The notes under the pieces were generated by a model. The model was given only the letters and a program-made list of their open reading frames with translations, made no database searches and had not been told where the DNA came from. Of a stretch of DNA of 19,154 nt, positions 6,307-14,140 are shown one piece after another; within the stretch, counting starts at the first letter, position 1; every line of letters starts with the position of its first letter. The stretch is from JBCBRR01 sp039029235 (GTDB taxonomy: Bacteria > Bacteroidota > Bacteroidia > Cytophagales > Amoebophilaceae): contig JBCCGO010000017.1 of the NCBI GenBank assembly GCA_039029235.1, positions 1-19,154 of the forward strand. Direction: 5' to 3'. Made by a program: the position numbers and the translations under genes.

Positions 6307-7569
6307 ATGAAAAAACTAACCCATAAAACACGTCTCTCCTGGCTTTTCCAGCTAACGAGCCCAGTATATCTATTATTAGCCACGCTGCCTCAGGGAGATG
6401 CCGCGCAAGTTAAAAGCCCCGAAAAGCCCCAGCTGCGCCTAGAAGTAGCATCGAATAAACTAGAAGGTGCTAAGTGCACCACCCAGGTTGCCCTAACCAA
6501 TCTCTCAATAGCCGCGATAGGCCCTACTCAATACAGTTTAGTCGTACGGGAGAAGCATGGGCAAGCAGTCAAAGTCTACTATCAAAACACAACTGGCCAA
6601 ATCATGGAGCTAGCCCTGGAGGAGCCCACAGACCTAGCAGCGTTGATAGGTGCCGATACGTTGCATACCGGAGCAGTGGGTACCTTTACGCTAATCTTGA
6701 AGCCTAGCCAGGACACTGGCCATGTTAGGCTCATGTTTTCTATAGAAGATGCACAAAAAAATCCAGTCAGTGAGCCTGCCTCCGTGACGTGGCGGCTAAA
6801 GAGATACTGGACACTCCCCAAAGTCTTCATCAGTGCAGGCTTGATCGCTGCTGCTACGGTTTTGATGATTATGCTACGCCACTACACGAATTCCTGCCCA
6901 GACACAGAAGAAGACAAGTACTTCTCCGCGTGTAGCCACTCAGACTCTGAGAGTAGCTGCACAGACACAGAAGAAGACGAGTACTTCTCCGCGTGTAGCC
7001 ACTCAGACCCTGAGAGTAGCTGCACAGCCTCCCCCGCAGCAAAGCTCCGTCGTGCGGATAACGCTCCAGAGCTACGCGAGCTGCGCAAATTCAGGGATCC
7101 CTGCCCAGGCGCAAAAGTAGTCAGCTCTACAAGTAGCTCCACGGTCAATAGCGAAGAGCAAAGCAGGGGCACAGTTGACCCTAGGTTCCTAGAAGGCATA
7201 ATGAATGCCCTAATCAACATAATAGCCAACATAAAAAGCAAGCAAGATGCATTTAGCCAGCTGAATACACTAAAAGAGCTGATGAGTATGCCGGGTGCTA
7301 AGCAGCAAATAGAAGAGCTAAATAAGCAAATTGGCCCAGACCCAACCCTGGACAAGCTGCTGAGACACTGGATAAATGCAGCAAATGCAGCTTTAGGAAT
7401 TTGCTGGATACCTTGGGTGGGAGGTAATAAAATCCAGGCAGTAATCAGAAGCCTGGGGCTAGAAGAACTGCTAGCTAAGCTCCTCCGGCAATACGATAAA
7501 GATATCTCTCCCGCAACCCGTAGCAAAGCCGAGGAGTTGCTAGCCCAGGGAAGGGCAGGCGAGTCCTAG
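6307..7569 (+). CDS. Unrecognised single-pass membrane protein with tandem Cys/Ser/acidic repeats
   Basis: I do not recognise this 420-residue protein. It starts with a basic, hydrophobic signal-like segment (about 9-33). Residues 38-165 look like an all-beta, immunoglobulin-like domain (alternating strands such as QLRLEVASNKL and GTFTLILKP). A clear membrane segment follows (KVFISAGLIAAATVLMIML, about 172-190), then positively charged RHY, so the second half should face the cytoplasm. Residues 199-219 and 220-240 are a near-perfect tandem repeat rich in D, E, S and C (DTEEDKYFSACSHS...). After a basic, serine-rich linker, residues 285-420 look helical, with LNTLKELMSMPGAKQQIEELN and LGLEELLAKLLRQYDK. 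The gene stands alone, convergent with cca, with a hairpin over its stop codon. A role in the envelope or host contact is possible but unproven. Confidence 0.8.
   Translation: MKKLTHKTRLSWLFQLTSPVYLLLATLPQGDAAQVKSPEKPQLRLEVASNKLEGAKCTTQVALTNLSIAAIGPTQYSLVVREKHGQAVKVYYQNTTGQIMELALEEPTDLAALIGADTLHTGAVGTFTLILKPSQDTGHVRLMFSIEDAQKNPVSEPASVTWRLKRYWTLPKVFISAGLIAAATVLMIMLRHYTNSCPDTEEDKYFSACSHSDSESSCTDTEEDEYFSACSHSDPESSCTASPAAKLRRADNAPELRELRKFRDPCPGAKVVSSTSSSTVNSEEQSRGTVDPRFLEGIMNALINIIANIKSKQDAFSQLNTLKELMSMPGAKQQIEELNKQIGPDPTLDKLLRHWINAANAALGICWIPWVGGNKIQAVIRSLGLEELLAKLLRQYDKDISPATRSKAEELLAQGRAGES
6901..7026 (+). repeat. Two tandem 63-bp units inside the orphan membrane protein gene
   Basis: 6901-6963 and 6964-7026 are identical except for two single-base changes. 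Both change the protein (Lys to Glu in EEDKYF/EEDEYF, Ser to Pro in HSDSES/HSDPES). Each unit encodes 21 residues beginning DTEED and ending SSCT. The near-identity points to a recent duplication. Confidence 0.95.
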
Positions 7570-7601
7570 CTTGCACGTGCTTAAGGAACAACTGCAAGCT
7601 A
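7567..7601 (+). terminator. Perfect 9-bp inverted repeat over the stop codon
   Basis: TAGCTTGCA (7567-7575) and TGCAAGCTA (7593-7601) pair perfectly around a 17-base loop. The first arm begins with the TAG stop codon of the orphan membrane protein gene. The position between convergent genes suits a transcription terminator, but no T-run follows. Confidence 0.45.
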
Positions 7602-7676
7602 CTCCTTGTGCCAAGATAGGATACGACTTTCAGTCCGGGCTAGCTCAGTCCCTACAATCCACTTCTGTACAGCAAC

Positions 7677-9101
7677 TCACTGGTCGGCAGCTGGGCGCAA
7701 GCCATGCTCCTCCCCTAAACGCAGCATATAGGTGTAGGCCTGCTTATAATTATTCTCAATGACGCCTGCTAGTATGGCTTCTCTGATAGCACCCTTGATA
7801 GTACCCACGAGTTTGGAGGGCCTTAGCCGAAAGGTTTGCATAATGGTATCACCCGTGATGGCGGGCTGGAAATTCCTGAGCTGATCTTTGACTGCTACTT
7901 GGTTGATTTTTTCTTCTACCTTGTCAAAGTTTTGGAGATAGCGTTGTACCCGGGCCGAATCGTTAGAGGTGATATCAGCTCTGCAGAGCAGCATCAAGTC
8001 TTCTAGGGCATCGCCTGCCTCTACCAGCAAGCGCCTAATGGCTGAATCAGTCACGACATCTTGGGCTAAGACAATGGGGCGCAGATGTAGCCGAACCAGT
8101 TTCTGTACATAAGCCATGTTTTCGCGCAGGGGCAGCTTCATTTTCCTAAAAATCTTCGGGACCATCTTGGCTCCTAAATCTTCATGACCATGGAATGAAA
8201 AGCCTGTTATCGGATCAAATTGCTTGGTGCGTGGCTTCGCTATATCGTGCAGCAGTGCAGCCCATCGGAGCCACAAGTTAGTTGAAGTACCGGCTACATT
8301 GTCCAGTACTTGCAGTGTATGGTAGAAGCTATCTTTGTGCGAATGACCTTGGATAGTTTCTTGCCCTTGTAGCGCGACGAGCTCAGGCAAGATCAGTGCT
8401 AGCAATCCTGTTTGGAATAACAGCTTCAGCCCGTAGACAGGTTCTAGGGCGCCTAAAATTTTATTAAACTCATCGGTGATCCGCTCTTGCGAGACAATGC
8501 TGATCCTAGCTACATTTTGCTGGATAGCCCCTAGGGTATCGGGGCTGATCGTAAAACGAAGTTGTGTAGCAAACCGGATAGCACGTATCATGCGCAGCGG
8601 ATCATCACTAAAAGTCACGGAGGGATCTCTTGGTGTCTGAATTACTTGGCGTGCCAAGTCTTCCAGACCCCCTAAGTCATCTACCAGCTCGCCCCACTGC
8701 CTACTGTGCAGCCCGATAGCCAAGGTGTTGATGGTAAAGTCTCGTCTACACTGGTCATCGGCTAGGGTACCACCTTCTACAACAGGCTTTCTAGAACTTC
8801 GGTTGTACGATTCTTTTCTAGCCCCGACGAACTCCAGGTCCCAGCCCTGGCAGCGGAGCATGGCCGTACCAAAATTTTTAAAGACAGCAACTTGTCTAGG
8901 GCTCCCTAGCGCTCGGGCTACTGCTTGGGCCAGCTGGATGCCACTCCCTACACACACAATGTCGATGTCTTTTGAGGGCTTTCGTAGGAGCAGATCACGC
9001 ACAAAGCCCCCCACTACGTAGGTCTCGAGCTGTAGTTGGTCGGCGACCTTGCGGATCTGCTCAAATATAGGATAGCGATCAAGTAGGTTGCTATAGTTCA
9101 T
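7677..9101 (-). CDS. cca: CCA tRNA nucleotidyltransferase / poly(A) polymerase family protein with HD domain
   Basis: This family adds or repairs the CCA end of tRNAs (or polyadenylates RNA) using CTP and ATP. With the start used here (474 residues) the nucleotidyltransferase head shows VVGGFVRDLLL (29-39) and the metal-binding DID (45-47), followed by RRDFTIN (119-125) and DPLRMIRAIRFA (168-179). An HD domain follows with LLHDIAKPRTK (H285, D286). This layout is usual for the Bacteroidota enzyme. An upstream ATG at 9170 would add 23 residues (MLPSYRYC...) unlike the family; the ATG at 9101, giving MNYSNLLDRYPIFEQI, fits better. Two tRNA genes without encoded CCA lie just upstream on the same strand, which supports a CCA-adding role over polyadenylation. 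Confidence 0.93.
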   Translation of the reverse strand: MNYSNLLDRYPIFEQIRKVADQLQLETYVVGGFVRDLLLRKPSKDIDIVCVGSGIQLAQAVARALGSPRQVAVFKNFGTAMLRCQGWDLEFVGARKESYNRSSRKPVVEGGTLADDQCRRDFTINTLAIGLHSRQWGELVDDLGGLEDLARQVIQTPRDPSVTFSDDPLRMIRAIRFATQLRFTISPDTLGAIQQNVARISIVSQERITDEFNKILGALEPVYGLKLLFQTGLLALILPELVALQGQETIQGHSHKDSFYHTLQVLDNVAGTSTNLWLRWAALLHDIAKPRTKQFDPITGFSFHGHEDLGAKMVPKIFRKMKLPLRENMAYVQKLVRLHLRPIVLAQDVVTDSAIRRLLVEAGDALEDLMLLCRADITSNDSARVQRYLQNFDKVEEKINQVAVKDQLRNFQPAITGDTIMQTFRLRPSKLVGTIKGAIREAILAGVIENNYKQAYTYMLRLGEEHGLRPAADQ

Positions 9102-9236
9102 AGAAGTAGCCTTTAGAGCTTCGTATGTAAGCGTCTGGTAGTTTCCGCAATATCGGTAAGAAGGCAGCAATCGCTCGGCTATATCCTAATGCCCCATGGC
9201 AGCCATCCTATGCGATCACGGAATCCAGAGTTGATG

Positions 9237-9322
9237 TACCAGGGGCGGGACTCGAACCCGCACGGACAAGCTCGTCCACAAGATTTTAAGTCTTGCGTGT
9301 CTACCGATTCCACCACCCTGGC
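9237..9322 (-). tRNA. tRNA-Leu (anticodon UAA)
   Basis: Read on the - strand, 86 bases fold as a class II tRNA. The acceptor arm is GCCAGGG/CCCTGGT, the anticodon stem CAAGA/TCTTG with loop CTTAAAA (anticodon TAA at 9286-9288), a long variable arm follows, and the T arm is GCGGGTTCGAGTCCCGC. The first acceptor pair is G-T rather than G-C. The discriminator base is A (9237). The next bases are CAT, so CCA is not encoded. Confidence 0.95.
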
Positions 9323-9681
9323 ATATGGATGGTGCTTATTAATTGTCTAGCTAATAATCAATTTTGCAGGACTCAGTGGATTTAGTACTTCACTATCGGT
9401 GAAATTATTTTACTTACTCCATTTTACTTACTCCCTTGGCTTGGGATAAGATACGCCAGGGCACATATGTAGTGATTACTGCAGGAGCGCGATCTGCGCT
9501 GTGCCACAACAAAAAATTACGCTCAACCTGCGCTAGGCCTTACTGCATGTACCAGCGTTGCTGTAGCTGGTTTAGCCAGGTCTTCGTTGAAGAGAGTAGC
9601 TCTAGCTGCTTGGCATGCAAGGTGGTCGCGAAGTACCTGGCTTTGATAGCCGACTGGGCACGTGCAATCAATAATGAGCTG
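9323..9681. other. Intergenic stretch between the two tRNA genes
   Basis: No complete gene is seen. On the - strand, a frame ending in TAA at about 9540 reads 45 or so plausible residues (ARYFATTLHAKQLELLSST, then TWLNQLQQRWYMQ). It runs back into tRNA-Gly without a credible start, so at most it is the tail of a lost gene. I cannot name the family. Confidence 0.4.
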
Positions 9682-9754
<73 letters not shown>

Positions 9755-9880
9755 ATCTTGGATGCCAGCAAATTAAGGAATCTGGCCCCAAATAATATAC
9801 AAAACTACGCGGTACGCTAGAATTAACAAGACATAGCAGCTTGGCCAAAACGGTGAGGCTTGCGGAACGGTGTCCATAGC

Positions 9881-12484
9881 CTATACTTGGCGTGTTTTAT
9901 TCAGCAGGGCCTTGAGTTCGCTCAGCTTGTGCAAAGCCTCGCTAGGTGACAAGGCATCTAGCTCTATTTGGTTGATGAGAGCCTTGAGCTTGGTAAAAGT
10001 AGGATCAGCTTCGAACAGGGCTAATTGATAACTATTGGTGGGGATAGTCTTCAGCTGTTCTTGCTGTTCGCCCTGTAAGCTATCTTGTGCTAGGTGCTGT
10101 AGTATCTCGCCAGCCCGCTTTACTACGGACCCAGGCATCCCTGCCAGCTGGGCTACATGGATACCAAAGCTATGCTTGCTACCTCCTTCGCTAAGCTTGT
10201 GCAAGAAAATGATCTTATCTTTTGCTTCCTTGACCGTCACATTAAAGTTTTTAACCCTTGTCAACTGCTCAGCCAGCTGGTTGAGCTCATGATAGTGTGT
10301 GGCAAAGAGCGTTCTAGCGCGATATTTAGGATGGTTGTGTAGGTACTCGACAATAGACCAAGCAATGGATATACCATCATACGTACTGGTACCACGCCCT
10401 ATCTCATCCATGACCACCAGGCTACGATCACTTAAGTTGTGCATAATGCTGGCCGTTTCGCTCATCTCCATCATAAAGGTAGACTCTCCTCTGGCCAAGT
10501 TATCGGTAGCACCTACCCGGGTAAATATTTTATCAACCAGCCCAATGCTAGCACTAGCAGCAGGTACGAAAGATCCTACCTGGGCCATGAGCACTATCAG
10601 CGCTGTCTGCCGCAACAGGGCTGATTTGCCAGCCATATTAGGTCCTGTGATGATGATAATCTGTTGCTGATCATTGTCTAGGTAGATATCATTGGGCACG
10701 TACTTCTCATCCAAAGGTAGTTGCTGCTCGATCACTGGATGCCTACCTGCTTGGATGGTGATCGTGTTACTGTCGTTAACTACGGGCCTAGTATATTGAT
10801 TGATCCTAGCTTCTTGGGCAAAGGCTAGGTAGCAGTCTAGCTTTGCCAATATCTTGGCATTTTGCTGAATTTGCGGTACAAACTCAGCAGCGTCGTCTAG
10901 TAACTCTCCGTATAACTTTTGCTCCAAAACCCTGATTTTTTCTTCGGCATGGAGGATCTTGTCTTCGTAGACTTTCAGCTCTTCGGTAATATAGCGCTCT
11001 GCATTGGTCAAGGTCTGCTTACGAATCCAATCAGTAGGCACTTTGGCTTTATGGGTGTGGGTTACTTCTAGGTAGTAGCCAAATACTTTATTGTAAGCTA
11101 TCTTTAGGGAAGAAATGCCTGTCCGCTTAATTTCTTGCTGCTGTAGCTGTAAGAGATAGTCCTTGCTTTCTTTAGTCATCCCTCTCAGCTCATCTAGGGT
11201 TGGGCTTACCCCTTGCTTGATCAACCCTCCTTGGTTCGTTACTAACGGTGGATTCTCCTGTATTGTCTTGCTAATTTTTGCTAGTAAGTAGGCACAGTCA
11301 TGCAGCTGCTGATTTAGCTTGATGAGCTGCTCTTGCTCGCTCTCCTTCAGGCATTGCTGGATGGGCTCTGTGTGTTGTAGCGCCTTTCTGAGGGCTAATA
11401 GGTCTCTCGGGTTAGCTCTACCAACGGACACTTTAGAGATCAGGCGCTCGAGGTCGCTAACTTGTTTGAGCTCTTGTAAGATGTTTTGCCATAACAAGGG
11501 GTCATTAACAAAGATTTCGACAGCATCTAGACGCCGCTGAATCGCATGGACGTCTTTCAGGGGTAGCACGAGCCATTTTTTCATCAAGCGGGCCCCCATC
11601 GGGGTTACGGTTCTATCCAGTACTTCGATGAGTGATACCCCACCTTCTTGTTGGGGCTGGACCAGCTCTAGATTTTTAATCGTGAACTTATCTAGCCATA
11701 CATGCTTGTCTTCCTCAAGCCGAGCAATGGAGGCAATGTGTCTAACCTCTGCATGTTCTGTCTCTTCTAGGTAACGCAGGATAGCGCCGCTGGCTATGAT
11801 ACCTGCGGGGAGATTTGCAATACCAAAGCCTTTGACCGAGGTAGTGCCAAAGTGATCATTAAGCATCTCGTGAGCATAGTCGAGGTGGTATACCCACTCC
11901 TCTAGGCAATAACTAGGGTAGTGTTCTTTGGTAAATGCCTGAAAGGCAGGTTGCTGCTTTTTGCTTAGAATAACCTCAGCAGGCCGAAAGCTTTGCATAA
12001 GCTTCTCGATATAGTCGGTTTCTCCTTGTGCCGTGAGAAACTCACCAGTAGAAACATCTAAGAAGGCAATGCCGATGGCATTCCCATCAAAGTACAGCGA
12101 AGCTAAATAGTTATTACGCTTCTGCTCGAGCACTGTGTCATGGAACGAAAGGCCTGGGGTGATTAGCTCAGTAACGCCGCGTTTGACAAGGCCTTTGGCT
12201 GTTTTGGGATCTTCTAGCTGATCGCAAATGGCAACCCGGTGTCCGGCCTTAACTAGTTTGGGCAGATAGGTATCTAGCGCATGGTAGGGGAACCCTGCTA
12301 GCGCTACCTCAGCAGCAGCGCCGTTAGAGCGCTTGGTCAGCACGATGTCTAGAATTTTGCTTGTCTTTACGGCATCTTCGCCAAAAGTTTCATAAAAATC
12401 ACCTACCCTAAAGAGTAGCAGCGCACCTGGGTATTTAGCTTTAATCTGCTTGTATTGGCGCATTAATGGAGTTATTTGGCTCAT
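9881..12484 (-). CDS. mutS: DNA mismatch repair protein MutS
   Basis: MutS finds mismatches and small loops in new DNA and recruits MutL using ATP. All hallmarks of a full-length MutS1 are present in 867 residues. The mismatch-reading F-x-E motif is F30-Y31-E32 in RVGDFYETF. The connector domain (about 125-250) and lever/clamp helices follow. The ATPase has Walker A GPNMAGKS (614-621), Walker B plus signature VMDEIGRGTSTYDG (D693, E694), and a switch region FATHYHEL. The C-terminal segment is the usual dimerisation tail. The start MSQITPLMRQYKQIKAKYPG agrees with the family. The gene is divergent from the RNA methyltransferase gene (175-base gap) and lies upstream of tRNA-Gly on the same strand. 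No damage is seen. Confidence 0.98.
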   Translation of the reverse strand: MSQITPLMRQYKQIKAKYPGALLLFRVGDFYETFGEDAVKTSKILDIVLTKRSNGAAAEVALAGFPYHALDTYLPKLVKAGHRVAICDQLEDPKTAKGLVKRGVTELITPGLSFHDTVLEQKRNNYLASLYFDGNAIGIAFLDVSTGEFLTAQGETDYIEKLMQSFRPAEVILSKKQQPAFQAFTKEHYPSYCLEEWVYHLDYAHEMLNDHFGTTSVKGFGIANLPAGIIASGAILRYLEETEHAEVRHIASIARLEEDKHVWLDKFTIKNLELVQPQQEGGVSLIEVLDRTVTPMGARLMKKWLVLPLKDVHAIQRRLDAVEIFVNDPLLWQNILQELKQVSDLERLISKVSVGRANPRDLLALRKALQHTEPIQQCLKESEQEQLIKLNQQLHDCAYLLAKISKTIQENPPLVTNQGGLIKQGVSPTLDELRGMTKESKDYLLQLQQQEIKRTGISSLKIAYNKVFGYYLEVTHTHKAKVPTDWIRKQTLTNAERYITEELKVYEDKILHAEEKIRVLEQKLYGELLDDAAEFVPQIQQNAKILAKLDCYLAFAQEARINQYTRPVVNDSNTITIQAGRHPVIEQQLPLDEKYVPNDIYLDNDQQQIIIITGPNMAGKSALLRQTALIVLMAQVGSFVPAASASIGLVDKIFTRVGATDNLARGESTFMMEMSETASIMHNLSDRSLVVMDEIGRGTSTYDGISIAWSIVEYLHNHPKYRARTLFATHYHELNQLAEQLTRVKNFNVTVKEAKDKIIFLHKLSEGGSKHSFGIHVAQLAGMPGSVVKRAGEILQHLAQDSLQGEQQEQLKTIPTNSYQLALFEADPTFTKLKALINQIELDALSPSEALHKLSELKALLNKTRQV

Positions 12485-12566
12485 AATATGGTGTATTTAA
12501 GCATCTTGGCTTTGTGAATAGCAGAATGGCTCACTGTATGCCATGACACTTGGGCACTAATCTGGC

Positions 12567-12598
12567 TTGGCCGCTTAGTACTACTTTTGGTAGCTTTG
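12567..12598 (+). promoter_or_regulatory. Bacteroidota-type promoter ahead of the RNA methyltransferase gene
   Basis: TTGG (12567-12570), a 20-base spacer and TAGCTTTG (12591-12598) fit the -33/-7 pattern (TTTG/TTGG and TAnnTTTG) of Bacteroidota housekeeping promoters. Transcription would start about 55 bases before the ATG at 12660. A second box, TACTTTTG (12582-12589), overlaps the spacer. Confidence 0.5.
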
Positions 12599-12659
12599 CT
12601 GGTGCCTAACCTGTTATTGTCTTCTAATTTAATCAGAAATAAACATAAATGTAACCAAA

Positions 12660-13190
12660 TTGTCACAACATAGAAAAATCAAACCCCGATGTGACGAAGC
12701 GCCTATCCTTGCAGGGCACCCAACGATTCAAAAACTACCGCTAGTCTTGGTACTAGATAATATCCGAAGCACTTATAATGTAGGTGTTGCCTTTCGTATT
12801 GCTGACGCTTTCTTGCTAGAGCGTATCTATCTGTGTGGCATCACAGCCCAGCCACCTCATCGTGGCATCCATAAGACTGCGTTAGGTGCCGAAGATGCTG
12901 TTGCCTGGACCTATGAGCCAGATACGCTCGCTCTGCTAGCAAAACTACATGCTCTCGGCTACATGGTCGCGGCTGTAGAGCAGACCGCCCATAGCATCCC
13001 CTTGCAGCGGTACAAACCGTCCCGCCAGCCGCATGGGCTTGTATTTGGGAATGAAGTGTCAGGAATCGGGCAAGCAACGTTAGCAGCTTGTGGCTTGGCA
13101 CTTAAAATCCCCCAGTATGGCACCAAGCATTCGCTGAACGTAGCGGTGTGTATAGGCATTACCACCTGGGAGTTGGCTAAGCAGCTATAA
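12660..13190 (+). CDS. SpoU/TrmH family RNA 2'-O-methyltransferase
   Basis: The 176-residue product is a SPOUT-fold methyltransferase that should transfer a methyl group from S-adenosylmethionine to a ribose 2'-OH in tRNA or rRNA. The three SpoU motifs are visible: motif 1 NIRSTYNVGVAFRIADAF (N34, R36, N40), motif 2 GLVFGNEVSGI (N131, E132) and motif 3 KIPQYGTKHSLNVAVC (P151, S158, N160), which build the knotted cofactor site. There is only a short N-terminal lead of about 25 residues and no separate RNA-binding domain, so the target (tRNA Gm18 as in TrmH, or an rRNA site) cannot be told. A promoter-like pair precedes it. rpmH follows on the same strand after 246 bases, with a hairpin between. 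Confidence 0.9.
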   Translation: MSQHRKIKPRCDEAPILAGHPTIQKLPLVLVLDNIRSTYNVGVAFRIADAFLLERIYLCGITAQPPHRGIHKTALGAEDAVAWTYEPDTLALLAKLHALGYMVAAVEQTAHSIPLQRYKPSRQPHGLVFGNEVSGIGQATLAACGLALKIPQYGTKHSLNVAVCIGITTWELAKQL

Positions 13191-13329
13191 AATAGCGCTT
13201 AAAGAGCATAACTTTGTGCCCTAAAGCTGTACGGCAGCTATATTAGCAGCCGGAGCTTGTCGCAAGATTTATCAGTGTCGGCATCGGAGACAATAGCCAC
13301 AGTGAGCTAGATCTAGCCGTCCCTACTCA

Positions 13330-13348
13330 GCTAGCAGGAGCTGCTAGC
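13330..13348 (+). terminator. Perfect hairpin downstream of the RNA methyltransferase gene
   Basis: GCTAGCA (13330-13336) and TGCTAGC (13342-13348) form a perfect 7-bp stem with loop GGAGC, followed by the weakly T-rich CTTCCTT. A perfect palindrome GCTAGATCTAGC lies just before it (13306-13317). It is probably a terminator separating the methyltransferase gene from rpmH. Confidence 0.5.
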
Positions 13349-13436
13349 CTTCCTTGATATAAGGACAATCTGGTAGTGTGGCCTTGGCTGAGGCTTCGTA
13401 ACATTGTGATATAAACGCTTACAAGTCCTATACATT

Positions 13437-13595
13437 ATGAAAAGAACTTACCAGCCTTCGCAAAGAAAGCGCAGTAACAAACATGGGTTTAAAAAGAGGA
13501 TGACTACGGAAGCAGGGCGTGCTGTGCTAGCACGGAGGCGTGCCAAGGGCAGAAAGAAATTGACTGTATCTGACGAACCCCGCCACAAGCAGTAA
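13437..13595 (+). CDS. rpmH: Large ribosomal subunit protein bL34
   Basis: A 52-codon reading frame starts MKRTYQPSQRKRSNKHGFKKRM, broken here as MKRTYQPSQRKRS then NKHGFKKRM, and continues TTEAGRAVLARRRAKGRKKL. This is the unmistakable L34 sequence; the family usually has 44-52 residues. The protein is strongly basic and binds 23S rRNA in the large ribosomal subunit. The tail (TVSDEPRHKQ) is slightly longer than in many bacteria. In most bacteria rnpA, encoding the RNase P protein, follows directly; here no rnpA is visible within the next 780 bases. The 11-mer TAAACGCTTAC occurs 15 bases upstream of the ATG and again about 170 bases after the stop. Confidence 0.97.
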   Translation: MKRTYQPSQRKRSNKHGFKKRMTTEAGRAVLARRRAKGRKKLTVSDEPRHKQ

Positions 13596-13610
13596 AGTAC
13601 GGATTGTACG

Positions 13611-13626
13611 GTAGCAGCGGTGCTAC
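13611..13626 (+). terminator. Short hairpin after rpmH
   Basis: GTAGCA (13611-13616) and TGCTAC (13621-13626) form a 6-bp stem with a four-base loop, 15 bases after the rpmH stop. It has no T-run. Position is the main reason for calling it a terminator. Confidence 0.4.
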
Positions 13627-13969
13627 GGTGTAGTATGCTCTCCTGGCATGGCACTGGATAGATCGCTATGGGGGTATCTCAAAAGTGTTTAGCAAAACGG
13701 ATTTGAGGGGAATTTTTCTGGGAGGGGGTCATTATTGAGTGCTGCTGGGTAGCACAGGGATGGGTCGTAAACGCTTACGATTATAGTGTAAATCAGCTAG
13801 CAAGGGCGCAACAATGCTTTAGGAGGGGAGGAAGAAGATAGTATTGTGGATTATATTAAGCACTTTTAGTACATTTTGTACTGAATTTTGACTTTGATCC
13901 ACTGAATGCTCACCCTTCAGTAGCCGGAAGTGTTAATTAATATGGCAATATTGACTTAGTACTTCCAGT

Positions 13970-14140
13970 ATGGAATTGCTATGGTTTATGCAAGAGCATG
14001 GGCAGGCAGGCAAACTACCCACCGATGCTGTAGGGCGCGATCTCCTGCGAACTGCTCTCAAAGTGACTCCCGCTGGTGAGGACTTGTCTTTCCAGGCCCG
14101 AGCAAGGGAGCAAGTACGTTTTCACTACGAACTAGGCTAG
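13970..14140 (+). pseudogene. Relic resembling the middle of an Rpn/PDDEXK-family transposase
   Basis: A 56-codon frame begins MELLWFMQEHGQAGKLP, continues GRDLLRTALK and ends RAREQVRFHYELG before TAG. The pattern (W-x-F helix, a short loop, LL-x-x-AL, then an R-A-x-E-Q-x-x-x-x-Y segment) resembles the region after the nuclease core in Rpn-like PD-(D/E)XK putative transposases, where a segment like WLYFLK...LREAFEIA...EREAYE occurs. The nuclease core and the C-terminal helix are absent, and the frame upstream is closed by TGA six codons before the ATG. The assignment rests on pattern memory alone; it could also be a chance frame. Confidence 0.4.

Larger units (their letters stand above)
13412..13778. 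repeat. 11-base motif TAAACGCTTAC on both sides of rpmH
   Basis: TAAACGCTTAC occurs at 13412-13422 and at 13768-13778 in the same orientation. The second copy is part of a perfect 16-base hairpin, TCGTAA-ACGC-TTACGA (13765-13780). The spacing around rpmH suggests either a protein-binding site or chance; I see no third copy. Confidence 0.5.

Noticed and set aside
6882..7526. 214-codon open frame on the - strand
   Set aside because: It is antisense to the orphan membrane protein; it has repeated Leu/Ser runs typical of a shadow frame, and the + strand frame has a signal-like start and a membrane segment.
7571..7762. 63-codon + strand frame after the orphan membrane protein
   Set aside because: It overlaps the end of cca and a terminator-like hairpin and has no protein-like features.
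12481..12666. 61-codon - strand frame upstream of mutS
   Set aside because: It lies in the mutS/methyltransferase gap over a promoter-like pair and has no family resemblance.
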